Source: Erigeron canadensis
Taxonomy: Eukaryota; Streptophyta; Magnoliopsida; Asterales; Asteraceae
Reading direction: 5' to 3'
Length of the DNA: 64,000 nt
NCBI RefSeq assembly: GCF_010389155.1
Contig: NC_057769.1
Location: 17,546,735-17,610,734 of the forward strand
Shown in pieces: positions 44,678-57,425 of this stretch. Each line of letters begins with the position of its first letter. Position 1 is the first letter of the stretch. Under the pieces are notes generated by a model, which searched no databases, had not been told where the DNA came from, and saw nothing but the letters and a program-made list of their open reading frames with translations. The position numbers were made by a program, and so were the translations under genes.

Positions 44678-47071
44678 GTTATTTTTGTGAACCCATCTTT
44701 TCTTGATGGGTCCACTGGACTTCTTCTGAGAAGTCCCATGTGCTTGACTGGGTGTTGAACTGGATGAGGAAACTGGAGGGTTCTCTCCAGTTTCTGGAGT
44801 AAAAACAATTGGTTTTAGTGGAGCATTGACCTCCTTTTTCTTTTCGATGTATGCTCCTTTCTGAGCAGATTGTTTTATCTTTTTTTTGAGGAGGAGTTTT
44901 GACAATTTGTTTTTCAACAGAAGAGGATGCACCTCCTTCCAAATTTTAATTCTGGCAGTACAACTTTGTACCTGCCTTGACAAATTTTGGAGTTGATTTT
45001 CCATTTTAACCAAAATGTCTTTTTCTTCAGGCTGCTGGCCTTTGGACTTTGGCTCAGCGGGGGTTTTAGTCTTTAGAGTAGAGGACTCACTCGACTTATG
45101 AGGTAAAGGATTGTCACCAGTTCCTTTTTAACTGGAGCTTTAGCCTTCTTGGCTCCAGTTTTGACCTCAACAGGGTTGGTCTTAATTGATTCAGATTTGA
45201 GTGTGTCAGAAGAATCATAAGGAGTTTCAATTCTGACAGATTCTGGCAATTGGTGAATTATGGGTAAAACAGCTGCCATCTGAAGATCACCAGATTTCCA
45301 GGCAGTTTTTTGAGCATCAATGGTTTTAGAAAAAGCGTCATAATTTTTGCCAGATGCTTGTACCAATGAGTTGATAACCATATGTTCCTTTTCAAGATCA
45401 AGTTTTAGTTTTTGGTTATCTCTTTCTAATGCCTCATTTTTCAAATCTGACTCTTTAAGAGCCAACTGGACACTTTGCAAATCATTTACTTGACTTTTCA
45501 TGTTGTTTAATTCATCCAAAACTGTTTCTAAATATCTTTCACAGTCAGTTCTCATGGTTTCAACAAATAATAAGTCATCATTCAATGATTCAGCAATATC
45601 CAGTTTCAATTCTGAATCAATTTCGATATCATAATCCCTTACCTTCTTTAAGATGATATCAACCCATCTTCCAGACACAACATCATCTTTCACCACTGGT
45701 TGTTGACTCTCCAATGCCATGAAACACATATCTCTAATCTCTTCTTCATCATCAGATGAGTCATCAGAGAGTTCCCATTTCCCTTCAGTCTGAGCTATCA
45801 TGCACTGTTCTTTTCTTTCTCATTATTTTGATCAAGAGACATGAGAGCAATCTGGGCCTTAAGTTTCTTGTATTTGGCCTTATAGTCATCAGTTTTAACA
45901 AAGTTTGGGACAACAGGACCAGTTTGGTTGTTCATTTGACTAGATCTGCATTCCTTCATGAAATGGCCTTTCTTACCACATTTGTAGCAGGTAAGATTAG
46001 CCTTATCCATAGAAATTGAACTGGAAGCATTATTGGACCCATTAAATCGATTAGATTTATGCTTAAACCTATTAAAGGTTTTAGCAATCATGGCTACCAG
46101 ATCATCATCGTCAGTTTCCTCACAACCATCACTGAGATTAGAGGTCAGGCCAGAGTTCAAAAGGTTGTTTAACATTTCCTTCACAGAATGTGACTGGACA
46201 TTCTCAGTAGACATTAAAGCAGCACAAGGTTGCCCAGAAAATTGGCAGCCTTGGAACTCTGAGCATGGTTTAAAGCATCTTGCTCAGCCAGCAATCTTGC
46301 AGCATCGTTATCTTCAGTGAATCTGAAGGCTCCATAAAGGGAAGCAAGGGTATGGCTGTGCAAGGTCTTTCCTTGTCTTAAGACAAGAACCATGTGTGCC
46401 CATTTGGATGGCAAAACATCACAGAATTTTCAAGAAGAATATCCTTATCCTTCTCCACTCCCAAGCCTCTAAGTTGATTAATTAGGCCAGTAAATCTGGT
46501 ATAAGTACCAGTTAAACTTTCATTGGGAAGAGCAAAGAAGGATTCATACTTCTTGTTGAGAGCAACCTTTCTAGTGACAATGGTGTCATTTCCTCCTTCA
46601 AACTGGAGAACTAATTCATCCCACATAGATTTTGCACATGGAAATAGCACAAGAGTAGGAATTAGTTCCTCAGGTATAGCAGAAAGAATCATGTTTTCAG
46701 TTTGGTATCAAGATCAACCAATCTGCGATCCTCATCTGACCAATGTTCCTCAGATTTTTCCCTGGTGCCTCTTCTCCCAGTGGGGTCGAGAAGAGGGCTA
46801 ACACCACTGGACATGGGTATATATGGTCCATCCTTAAGGATTTTCAACATATACCTCTCTATCCCACCAAAATGCAAGAGCATTCTAGCCTTCCATGTAC
46901 CAAATGTCTCACCATTCCCATCGAATTTGGGAACAGGAGAGTTGGAGTAATGTACATGAACGTGGTTAGCCCAGGAGTAGGAGGAGGAGGAGGAGGGTTA
47001 GTATTTAAAGGAGTAGCAATATTAGGATTAGATTCATTTGGACCAGAACCATTCTCACCTTCAGCAGCCAT
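44675..47071 (-). pseudogene. gag of element D copy 1
   Basis: ATG at 47071-47069 (MAAEGENGSGPNESN). The capsid-like domain (about 46950-46400) is in several frames. The zinc knuckle is CYKCGKKGHFMKEC (45993-45952), a perfect CX2CX4HX4C. A long coiled coil follows (45700-45350), then a Lys-rich part and the end RWVHKNN with stop at 44675-44677. Frame breaks near 46870, 46700, 46390, 46214, 45800 and 45060 are mostly one- or two-base changes against copy 2. Probably a complete gag spoiled by sequence error at a contig end. Confidence 0.85.
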
Positions 47072-47114
47072 CGAAGCAGACCTAGGTTATAGAATTGAAA
47101 CAATTCAACTGCCT

Positions 47115-47126
47115 GCTCTGATACCA
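47115..47126 (-). other. Primer-binding site of element D copy 1
   Basis: Minus strand TGGTATCAGAGC, an exact match to the iMet tRNA complement, two bases from the LTR end. Confidence 0.92.
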
Positions 47127-47128
47127 CT

Positions 47129-48061
47129 TGTAAGTCCCACTTACTAGATGGGTGCTGAAGACCCCTATGTCGATGGTGAGTGAACTTTGCAACACGATCA
47201 ATTAATCTGGAAGTGACCAGTTTAGATTGATCGTGTACCAGGTTACTGGAGTACAGAATAAAATAGTGCAATAATATAAATGACGAGTATATAAATGGTG
47301 AGACAATATGTAATTTTCAAGTGTATTTTTATTATTTGTTCAAATAAAATACAAGGTTGTTGCGGAACCAAGATAATACAAGAATGTAAATATCCTAACA
47401 ACCCATGAATTACAATTGATCTAAACTTGAAATTCTCCTTAACAATCGAAACACTTAGAGTTGTGAAATGTTCCTTTTTGCGATTGAGAGAATATTGCAC
47501 AAGTTCACCAATATTGCAGAATATATGTATTTGCAAAGTTATTGAAAACCTTGTGCAAGGACCTCTATTTATAGTCGAAGATTGAGCATGGGGATCTCAA
47601 CTTCGATGTACAAATATGGTTGACAGCACACAAAAGTATTGTTTAAATAATCCTTTGTGTGTGTTAAATAAAGTAAGACAAAGGTTACTTTATTCAACCA
47701 CTCTACATCTTTGTATCTTTATCCAAAGACATATCATTGTCGGTTAAAAGGATGTAGAGTAAAAAGGTCCTCCTCGTAATCAGTGTAAAGCTTTGTAAGA
47801 GCATTTACACTGGAGGATTCTCCAGTTGATTGATCTGGTAGATTGTCAACTGGGCTTCGCTGCCATTGCCAATCTCTATCTTCCATTTGTTGTCTTTGAC
47901 TTCAACTGGAAGGTCTTCAGATTCTAGTCGTCTGATCTCAACTGGAGGAAGTCATCAGTTGCTAACCTGTACAATGCAACTGGACTTCTAATATTCGGAC
48001 AATTCCTCATGCTCTCCAGATGTCACTGGAGAGCTCCAGTTAGTTAAAACTGGACCTAACA
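47129..48061 (-). repeat. L2: 5' LTR of element D copy 1 (933 bp)
   Basis: Same LTR as L1 but with many short deletions. At variable sites it sides with L3 and not with L1 or L4 (for example GACAGCACAC, GATGTAGAG, GGACAATTCC). Confidence 0.9.
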
Positions 48062-48376
48062 AATTATTCATGGACCCCGTGAAGCGATGCACATCTTTAC
48101 CTAACCACTCAAGTGTTTCTTAACAAAATGTGTCAGTTTCACGGAGATTTCAATTTTTCTATGGACTCTTCATTTGGAAAGAAGTGAATATGAATAAGGG
48201 CGACATTCTGCTCCAGTCCCCAACTGCATTTGATCACGTTGGGTCTAGAGCTATCTTGACTGCCATAATTGATCATTATTCATTTCTTTAAGACACATTC
48301 GAGTAATATCTTTGTGATATAATTACTTATTTTATGTGATATAGCCAAAACATTTGTAGGATATCTTTTGATATTC
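48062..48376 (+). other. Flank of element D copy 1, repeats 60819-61139
   Basis: This is the continuation of the element C spacer. It corresponds base by base, with substitutions and indels, to the sequence after L4, and stops at the gap exactly where the other copy carries on (GATATTC, 61132-61138). Confidence 0.85.
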
Positions 48377-48476
48377 NNNNNNNNNNNNNNNNNNNNNNNN
48401 NNNNNNNNNNNNNNNNNNNNNNNNNNNNNNNNNNNNNNNNNNNNNNNNNNNNNNNNNNNNNNNNNNNNNNNNNNNN
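48377..48476. other. Scaffold gap of 100 N
   Basis: Exactly 100 N, the usual placeholder for a gap of unknown length. Both sides carry the same 12.7-kb sequence, so the real gap may be negative (overlapping contigs). Confidence 0.98.
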
Positions 48477-48477
48477 G

Positions 48478-49424
48478 GTCCCAACTATTACTAGATGGGT
48501 GCTGAAGACACCTCTATGTCGATGGTGAGTGAACTTTGCAACACGATCAATTAATCTGGAAGTGACCAGTTTAGATTGATCGTGTACCAGGTTAACTGGA
48601 GTTAAGAATATAAATAAAGTGCAATAATATAAATGACGAGTATATAAACTGGTGAGACAATATGTAATTTTCAAGTGTATTTTATTTATTACTTGTTCAA
48701 TAAAATACAAGGTTGTTGCGGAACCAAGATAATACAAGAATGTAAATATCCTAACAACCCATGAATTACAATTGATCTAAACTTGGAAATTCTCTAAACA
48801 ATCGAAACACTTAGAGTTGTGAAATGTTCCTTTTTACGATTGAGAGAATATTGCACAAGTTCACCAATATTGCAGAATATATGTATTTGCAAAGTGTTGA
48901 AACAGCTTGTGCAAGGACCTCTATTTATAGTCGAAGATTGAGCATGGGGATCTCAACTTCGATGTACAAATATGGTTGACAGCACACAAAAGTATTGTTT
49001 AAATAATCCTTTGTGTGTGTTAAATAAAGTAAGACAAAAGGTTACTTTATTCAACCACTCTACATCTTTGTATCTTTATCCAAAGACAATATCATTGTCC
49101 GGTTAAAAGGATGTAGAGTAAAAAAGGTCCTCCTCGTAATCAGTGTAAAGCTTTGTAAGAGCATTTACACTGGAGGATTCTCCAGTTGATTGATCTGGTA
49201 GATTGTCAACTGGGCTTCGCTGCCATTGCCAATCTCTATCTTCCATTTGTTGTCTTTGACTTCAACTGGAAGGTCTTCAGATTCTAGTCGTCTGATCTCA
49301 ACTGGAGGAAGTCATCAGTTGCTAAACCTGTACAATGCAACTGGACTTCTAATATTTCGGACAATTCCTCATGCTCTCCAGATGTCACTGGAGAGCTCCA
49401 GTTTAGTTAAAACTGGACCTAACA
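48478..49424 (-). repeat. L3: 3' LTR of element D copy 2, left end cut by gap
   Basis: Begins GTCCCAACTATT, lacking the terminal TGTAA, and ends CCTAACA; followed by the same PPT (AATTCCCCCTAATTG on the plus strand). Variable sites match L2. Confidence 0.92.
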
Positions 49425-49695
49425 AATTCCCCCTAATTGTCCTGAATATTGTCAAGTATTTTCAAACTTGTTCTATACAAGTTTAAGTTTGAAATACTTG
49501 AATTTGATAAAACCTATTAAGTTCCAAGACATTTTTATAGATCATCAAATGTCTTGGATTTTGTTTTAAGTGTTTGTAGATCTTATCAGATATTACTTGT
49601 AGGTTACAATCTGGCAACTTGTATATACATACAATTTCAAATAAATTACAAGAGAGTACACAAAATTACAAGCAGATAATAGTTAGAAGGAAAAC

Positions 49696-52600
49696 TTAAA
49701 CAGATGGCCCTTCGCCATTTTCCTTCTCTTTGAGACTGATGAAATCGGCTGAGTATCCTCAGGATCAAGGCCTAATCTTTCTTCAATGTTTTCCTTGAAC
49801 TTGATGAGATTTTGCAATACATACTCCCAGCCTCTTTCAACTTTATTCTTCCTCTGCCTCCCCTCCAACAGCCCAACATCAACATCTCACATATCGACCA
49901 TACTGATTGACATCCGGGTTCTCAGTAGTCCTTTTAGGTCCACCAAAGTATTGTACCTCAACAACAAAATGCTTGGCACCAGGCTTAATTGAAACCTTAA
50001 CATCAGTAATCCTGCCTCTATTGTGCCTTCGACGCTGTACATCTGACAAATATGTGCGAGCTTCAGATTCATTGTCAGTTTGATTTTGCTCGTGCTCAGC
50101 TTTTGTGTAGCAGCTCGAATATCATCAGTTGTGGGTTCAGATGGTTCTACCCAAGTCCTCAGATTTGCATCTCTTGGTAAGGCCTTTTGTTTCTTCCTTT
50201 GGACTTGGGTGGATTCAACACTTGGTGACCGCCTTCTTGACCTGCTCAGTTCTCTTGAGAATCCCTTCAGATCTGATCTCTCTGGCCTTTTCCACCGATA
50301 CATTCAAACACTTTGCATCCAGTTCAGCCTCATCATCCTGGTAGTGTTTGTCCAGTTCCACTTCAAGCATCTCCTTCAGTGCATTGACTATTCTTGGATC
50401 TTCTTTGATCTTCTTGTATTCAACAAGTGTCAAGCCAAGGAGTTGAGCATCAGTGATATCAACAAGAGGGTTGGAAGATTTTTCTTGATTCAAACTGGTT
50501 CGCCTTCATTTGTTTCTTCCTTTCCTTGACCAGGTATCCCACTCTTGCTAACTTCTGGCTCTCGCTTTCAGTAACTGGAGGCAACAAATCGACATTGCCA
50601 GTTTCCAACATTGGTGCATCGGTGGCTGGTTCCAAAGATTCATCAGCAATGGCCTTTCCCTTGTCAACACTCCCTACCACACATCATCAAACACCTCAAA
50701 CCTTGCTCACCAGCCTCAGTACTGGTAGCCACCACAATCTCCTTCCCTTTACTTGAAGTCTTCACAAGAGTGTGAGGGGCATGTACCGACTTTCCCCTTG
50801 GCAGCATCTAGTCCCTGCCTGATGGCTTCAAAATCAGCATGACTAGAGGGCAGGCGATCTAGAGGCTGCCATGATTGCATTGTCTTACACTCTTTGAAGA
50901 CTCCACAAAGCATGCGAACTGTCCTCCAAAGATGATTTATCTCTTGAGACTGAGTCATTACATTTCCACTTGTCTGCTCTTGACTCTTTAAAATTTGTTT
51001 GAGAATGGAGAGATCATCTGAAGAGAGCCCAGTTGCAGGGACTTCCTGAGCACTGTCAGGCTCAACCGCCTTCCTTTGCCAACTTCAGTGGTCAGATCAG
51101 ATATGGCAGTTGAATGTTCAGACACTTTGCTAGCCAGCGTATCCAGACTGCACCTCAACCGATCAATCTCAGATGTAATTGGAGTGAGATCGACCTGGGG
51201 CACTGCAATCTTGGTGATCTCAGATATCACCTTTTCTATCAAGTTACTCTCACTGGCAGCCAAAGTTTCTTCGATCTTGAGACCACTGAAGAGGCCAACC
51301 GACTCCCAAGCTCTGTCACATCTAGGCCAGGTTTGCTACACAGCTCTTGCACCTGCCTTTCCAGATTCTTAATATCAACCTCTGAAGATCTGACAGTATT
51401 GTTCAGCAGGTTGGATATTGAGGATGTGACTCCAGATTGAGTCAGTGCGAATGCCTCCCTTAAAGATATTGCCAATGATTGGAGGATTCCACTAACTCGT
51501 TCAGCTTGCCAAACACCAAGTCCTCATTAGCAGAGAACTTGTTAATCCCCAGGTCAACCACTTTAATATTTTGCAGATGATCCTTGTGGTACCTGGAGAG
51601 GGACTTGGTGTTCTTCTCAGTGTCTTTTGAATCTCTTCCACCCTCGCAAGAAGGTTCGAGAGATCGGTTTGAAAAGACACGAACTGGCTGTCCAATGACG
51701 GAGGAGAAGGTGTCACTGGACCAGCTGAAAAAGCTACAGGTGCAACTGGACGAGGTATGACAATATTGGTTCTCCAGTTGCAGTAGCATCAGTAGATAGA
51801 AGAGGGGGTTGTAGAAATGAAAGGAAGAGATTCAATGTGTCGTTCATGCTGAGAATGCTCAGGTGTGAACGACGGCGACGGTGGGGTTAGGATGTCTATT
51901 TCTAGGCACACCCATAGAAGAAGGTGATTGGCGAGAGGTGAATATTGGAGGTATTTCTAAGCTTTGTACATGAGTTGGGGAAACTGAAACATGTGGTTCT
52001 TGGGGTTGACCAAGGAGAGAAGGGAGCTGATCAAGTATAGTTGCATCAGCCATCTCCTGGTCAGATTCTGTCTCAGATGAGTCCGAAGACTCAAGCTGAA
52101 ACACCCTCATTTATGCCAAGATCCATAAATGTTGGGGGTGGCTGAACAAGTTGTTCAGACTCCTGATGACCAGTTTGAGTTGCCTCAATGGTATCATCAG
52201 TTCTGGGATCCGTTGCCGAAGCATCTTCTCCCTGGACAGAGGTGACTGGTGCCTCAACTACAACTGCTCTATCCTCAGTTGCAATATCACTGGCAGTGGC
52301 TTCAGAGACCACAGTCACAGATTGTGACTGGTCAGGTGCAGCGAGTCCAGATCTTGATCTCCTGCTCTTGGAAGATCTTCTTGCTTTAGGAACTGCCTGA
52401 ACTCCTGCTTCTGCCACAGTTACCGCTTCTGTAGTCAAACCGGTGGGTCCCTCATTATTTTGAGGCCCGCCCAGTTGCCTTTCTGACTCACCAGATTGTG
52501 GTGCATCAGTTCGAGAGAATGCAAAAATCATTCTCGGGGACATCTGGACTTCATCAGAAGTGGACACCAGGTTGTCCAGATTCCTCAACAGTTCTGGCAC

Positions 52601-53398
52601 AGAGAACGAGGATTGCGTGTTGTTGTACTCGTCTCTGCCCAGAATCTGAATAAAACAAAGGGACAGAAACCTTGAAAAGGGAACACAAGGACCCTGTTAC
52701 CCTTCAACTTGAATACCAGGCTTCTGAACAAAATGCCTGCAAAATCCACCCTCAGCCCATTCCAAAGGCAGTACGCCATTTCTGCCTGGAAGGAGTTTAT
52801 CTGGTCCAATCCACCAGAACTCCCTCCCAAACTTTCCACCAAGTGGACCATAAAGAACTTCCAGGATGGTGAAAGCCCTTCATTGTAATGGACCCCTTGG
52901 TCTTCAACACATCCCCCTCCACCATCTCCTTATTTCCCATATCAAGGAAGACCTGGCGGAAATTGATATTGGAGGAAATCACCACTGGAGTTTCATTATG
53001 TCTCCAGTAGTTGAGGTAAGGGCTTCCCTCAACGTTCCAGTGGTGATGGTACACGGGACTGACCCATCCTTTAGAGAAAAGGAGATGGATGAGCAGTCCT
53101 CAGAAAGAGAGGCAGTGTACCAGAACTCACACAAGTATCATGGAATAGCTTGTGTGGATTCAAAGAGAAGGCATCGCTGAGGGGAGAAATCCGAAGAAAG
53201 GATTGGATTCTCCCGATAAGAGAGTCAGCGGCCTGGAGCCCTTGAAGAGATGCCATTGGATTATTTGGATTTAGTTTAATAAGCTTAGAGCTTATGGGAG
53301 CGCCAGTGGCACGAATAACATTTTGTGATGGAATGTACTCAGCAGTGAGTAGATTCACATCACGAGAACGAGATGAAGAAGAAAGATTTAGGAGCCAT
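49696..53398 (-). pseudogene. Env-like ORF of element D copy 2
   Basis: Counterpart of 36893-40620, with the ATG at 53398-53396. It is more broken up than copy 1, but intact at some sites where copy 1 is not: the GGG run at 52908-52920 keeps the frame through MVEGDVLK. Basic cluster, coiled coil and C-terminal domain are all recognisable. Same protein, unknown role. Confidence 0.75.
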
Positions 53399-53404
53399 TT
53401 GTGA

Positions 53405-53535
53405 ATTTGATTTAGGGTTTGGACTTAAAGAAGAAAGAGAGAAAAGGATCTCGAATTGTGAATGATTGAAAGAGTAAATGAAGGAATTTTGAGAGAAGTA
53501 AATGAGACGGAAAATTGGTGGGGGTATATATAGGC
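53405..53535 (-). promoter_or_regulatory. Internal promoter-like region of element D copy 2
   Basis: Minus strand TATATATA (53532-53525), C/T-rich leader and AAACCCTAA (about 53418-53410) before the ATG at 53398, as in copy 1. Confidence 0.5.
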
Positions 53536-53996
53536 AGTAAAATATTGCCAAAATATATACGAAAAGATATTTTAGTCTCCAAAAATTTGAAATAATTTGT
53601 AAAAAGTTATTTTCCAAATTTTGAGAATTCAAAAATATTTAATACTTCCCATCAAGCATTTAATGCTACGACGGCTGGTATTCCCACTACCCACTAACTT
53701 CACCAATACCCATAAAAAGTGCAGTACATTTCAGCAAAAGTCTTGACACGTAAGACATGTCAGGTGACGTTCGTGAGTGCGAGGTAGCACTCGAGTAACA
53801 TCACGTGTCACAAGTATCCACCAAGTAAAACACAACGTTATGAAATTGCTGACCACACATTTTGAGACAAGACCAAACTAGCAACCAAAAGAAAATTTAG
53901 ATGCCAGTTTCAACTGATGAACTTCAGTTGCATTTTTCAATAATTTATTTGAAAATATTTTGAGTCTTTTTCCCCCTAAAAATGTGATCCATTTGA

Positions 53997-54055
53997 TCAA
54001 TGACTAGTCTTTGAGTACATCAAGGCGTTCAATCTCCAACCAATCAAGGATCACC
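53997..54055 (-). other. Stem-loop D with conserved apical loop (copy 2)
   Basis: Same as 41228-41282. The loop is unchanged; one stem base differs (TCAAGGA for TCAAAGA). Confidence 0.6.
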
Positions 54056-54098
54056 TGGACCATCCTCAACTGAAGGGCCTCTTCAGTTTAATGAGGAT

Positions 54099-57000
54099 TT
54101 AACATACCCAGTTCACTGATGAGATGTTTAAAAGTCTTTTCATCAAGAGTTTTGTAAAAACATCAGCTAACTGTTTATCAGTGGGGATGAAATGTATTTC
54201 AATATCTCCTTTCATAACATGATCACGAATGAAGTGATACCTGATATCAATATGCTTTGTCTTTGAGTGCATCACTGGGTTGTGAGATATAGCAATAGCA
54301 CTGGTGTTGTCACAAAAGATTGGGGTTCTTGTGAATTTCATGCCATAATCAAGTAACTGGTTTTTGATCCAGAGAATCTGGGCACAGCAACTGGCCGCAG
54401 AAATGTATTCTGCCTCAGCAGTAGACATTGAGACTGAAGTCTGCTTCTTACTGGTCCAACTCACCAGTTTTCCCCCTAGGAAATGACATCCACCAGTTGT
54501 GGATTTTCTATCAATCTTACAACCTGCATGATCTGAATCTGAATAACCCATTAGATCTAACCCTGAGCCTTTGGGATACCAAAGACCAAGGCTAGGGCAC
54601 CCTTTCAGGTACCTGAAAATGCGTTTAACAGCATGCAAGTGTGATTCTTTTGGATTTGCCTGAAATCTGGCACATAAACATGTTGCAAACATTATATCTG
54701 GTCGACTGGCAGTTAGATACATCAGTGAACCAACCATTCCACGATATTCTTTTTGGTCCACTGGTTTTCCATTTGGGTCAGAGTCCAAATTAATGGAGCT
54801 GAAATAGGTGTGGTTTTTGATGGGATTGAATCAAATTTGTATTTTCTCAACAAATCTCTGACATATTTTTCTTGGTTAATAAAGATACCATCCATGGTTT
54901 GTTTGATTTGTAAACCTAAGAAAAATGTTAATTCACCCATTAAACTCATCTCATATTCTTGAGACATAATTTTCGAAAACCTTTTACACATTCCATCATC
55001 AGTTGACCCAAATATAATATCATCAACATAAATTTGTACCAGCAAGATATTACCTTTTTCTTTCAAGATGAACAAGGTATTATCTATTGCACCTCTTTGA
55101 AAACCATTTTTGAGAAGATGTTTAGTTAGAGTATCATACCAGGCTCTTGGGGCTTGTCGAAGACCATACAAAGCTTTGTTCAGTCTATATACCCAATGTG
55201 GATGCTTTTCATCAATGAAGCCTGGAGTCTGCGTAACATACACTTCTTCTTCCAATGTGCCATTCAGAAACGCACTTTTTACATCCATCTGGAAAACCTT
55301 GAATTGCAAGTGAGCAGCATAAGCCAAGAAAATTCTGATGGCTTCAAGTCTTGCAACTGGAGCAAAAGTTTCATCGAAATCAACACCTTCTGCTTGACAA
55401 TAACCCTTGGCAACTAATCTAGCTTTGTTCTGACAACGTTGCCATCTTCATCCATCTTGTTCCGGTAGACCCACCTCGTTCCAATGGGTTCTCTCTTTAA
55501 CCCTGGAGGACAAGGAACAAGCTCCCAAACATTGTTCCTTTCGAACTGGTTGAGTTCTTCTTGCATAGCTTCAACCCAGCTTGGATCTGCCATAGCCTCG
55601 TCAATCTTCTTCGGTTCAATTAGTGATAAGAAGGTGACGTTCAAGCATTGATCACTTGTGGCTCTTCTAGTCTGAACCCCACTATCTGGATTGCCAATAA
55701 TCTGCTCAATGGGATGAGCAGCAGTCCATTTAGTGTATTGACTAGGTTGGTATAATACAACATCAGTGCAAGACACTGACGATCTCCAACTGTTGCAGCA
55801 ACAGGAGGAGAATCAGTCCAAACTACTTCAACTTCATCATTAGTGTCAACTGAAGAGTTAACATGATTATCTTCAAACAAAGGTATCTCTTGAAGAACTG
55901 GAGAAGCTTGAACTGGTTCTGATGTTGTTGTGGCACGCACATCAGATCCAATTACCATTTTTCAGGTAGGTTAAAACTGATAGAAGGATAGAATGAGGTG
56001 TCACAGAAGTTCTTCTTTTCCTTAACTGGTTCCAAGACTTGGTGTTTGGAAACATTTTCTGGTGTACTAACTGATTGATGAACCTGATCAGATACACCAA
56101 AATCAACTGGGACAACTGAAGATAAATCAAGGGTGGTCTTTTGTTGATTGCTTCATTTGATTCATCGAACGTGACATGAATTGTCTCATGTACCTTTTGG
56201 AGTCTATAATTATAAACTCTATAGGCTTTTCTAATATTTGAATACCACAAAGACACTTCGTCAGCTTTTGCATCAAATTTCCCAACTGACTGGAATCGTT
56301 AAAATGTAAACTGGACAGCCAAATACATGGAATATCCAACATTTGGCTTACGATTCCTGAGGACTTCATAGGCAGTCTTCCTATGTCTCTTGACATAAAC
56401 TGACCGGTTTTGGGTGTGACACGCAGTTGCTACAGCTTCAGCCCAAAAACAGGTGGGAAGACCAGATTCAGATAACATACTTCTGGCAGCTTCAATCAAT
56501 GTGCGATTCTTCCTTTCAACCACACCTTGTTCTGGAGAACGAGCTGACGAGAAGTTTTGAGAAACGCCAGTGTCAGTGCAAAATGTCTCCAATTCTTTAT
56601 TCATGAATTCTGTACCGTTATCACTTCGCAACTGACAAACTTTCTTGGTAAACTTGAGCTCAATTCGCTTGATGAGAGAGATAATTTCACCAGATGCATC
56701 ACTCTTTGATCTGATAAATATCACCCAACAAAATCTGGTGTATTCATCGACCACAACCAAAGTGTACCTTTTACCAGCTTTAGTTTGAACATTCACTGGA
56801 CCAAAAAGGTCCATATGAAGCATGTGAAGAGGTTCAGTGATGCTGAAATTCTGTTGGTCTTGAAACTGGCTCTTTTCTTTTTGCCCATTTCACACCCTGG
56901 ACATGGCTTCTCCCTTTTAAAGGAAAACAAAGGTATCCCATCAACTAGTTGCTTCTTGACAACTTGTTAATATTTGAAGTTAAGATGGGATAAAGTTTAT

Positions 57001-57407
57001 GCCACAGCCAGTTGGTGTCCTCATCAGCCTTGACATAGAAACAATGCTCTTTGGAGTAGGCTCCATGTTCATGATGTACACATTCCCTTTCTGGTGCAAT
57101 CATTACTACCTTCCAATCCTTGTTAAAAACAGTGCCTTGAGCAATGTCGAACAGTACCCTATATCCATCATCACAAAGTTGACTGACACTTATCAGGTTA
57201 TATTTCAAACCATTTACAAATGCAACCTTAGTGAATTGAATCTGCCCATTGTCAACAACACCATATCCTTCAGTTTTCCCACTTCCATCATTACCAAATG
57301 TCACTGCAGGTCCATCGCATGCAGTGAACTCTTCCAGCAGGGGCTTACATCGGTCATAGTCCGGCCAGCTGCGCTGTCCAGATACCAATATTTTTGTTTC
57401 GATCGCC
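54099..57407 (-). pseudogene. pol of element D copy 2
   Basis: Counterpart of 41316-44655. RT is unbroken from 55327 to 54722 with YVDD at 55030-55019; RNase H continues after a one-base change near 54790. Integrase is in two or three frames, with breaks near 56280, 56240 and 56160, and the protease region is shifted near 57350-57390. The Asp-Ser-Ala protease variant is shared with copy 1, so it is real and not a sequencing slip. Confidence 0.92.
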
Positions 57408-57425
57408 CTGCACACCAAGTAGTGA

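Larger units (their letters stand above)
35662..48061 (-). mobile_element. Element D, copy 1 (contig left of gap): copia with env-like ORF
   Basis: Reading on the minus strand from the right: 5' LTR 47129-48061, PBS 47115-47126, gag 47071-44675, pol 44655-41316, stem-loop, internal promoter, env-like ORF 40620-36893, PPT 36617-36630, 3' LTR 35662-36616. About 12.4 kb. The leader between LTR and gag ATG is under 60 bp, unlike the near 1-kb leaders of B and C. Frame breaks are mostly one-base homopolymer changes, and copy 2 is often intact at the same place. Confidence 0.93.

Noticed and set aside
46702..47147. Overlapping plus-strand ORFs opposite the D gag
   Set aside because: Shadows of the minus-strand gag; same pattern at 59259-59743.
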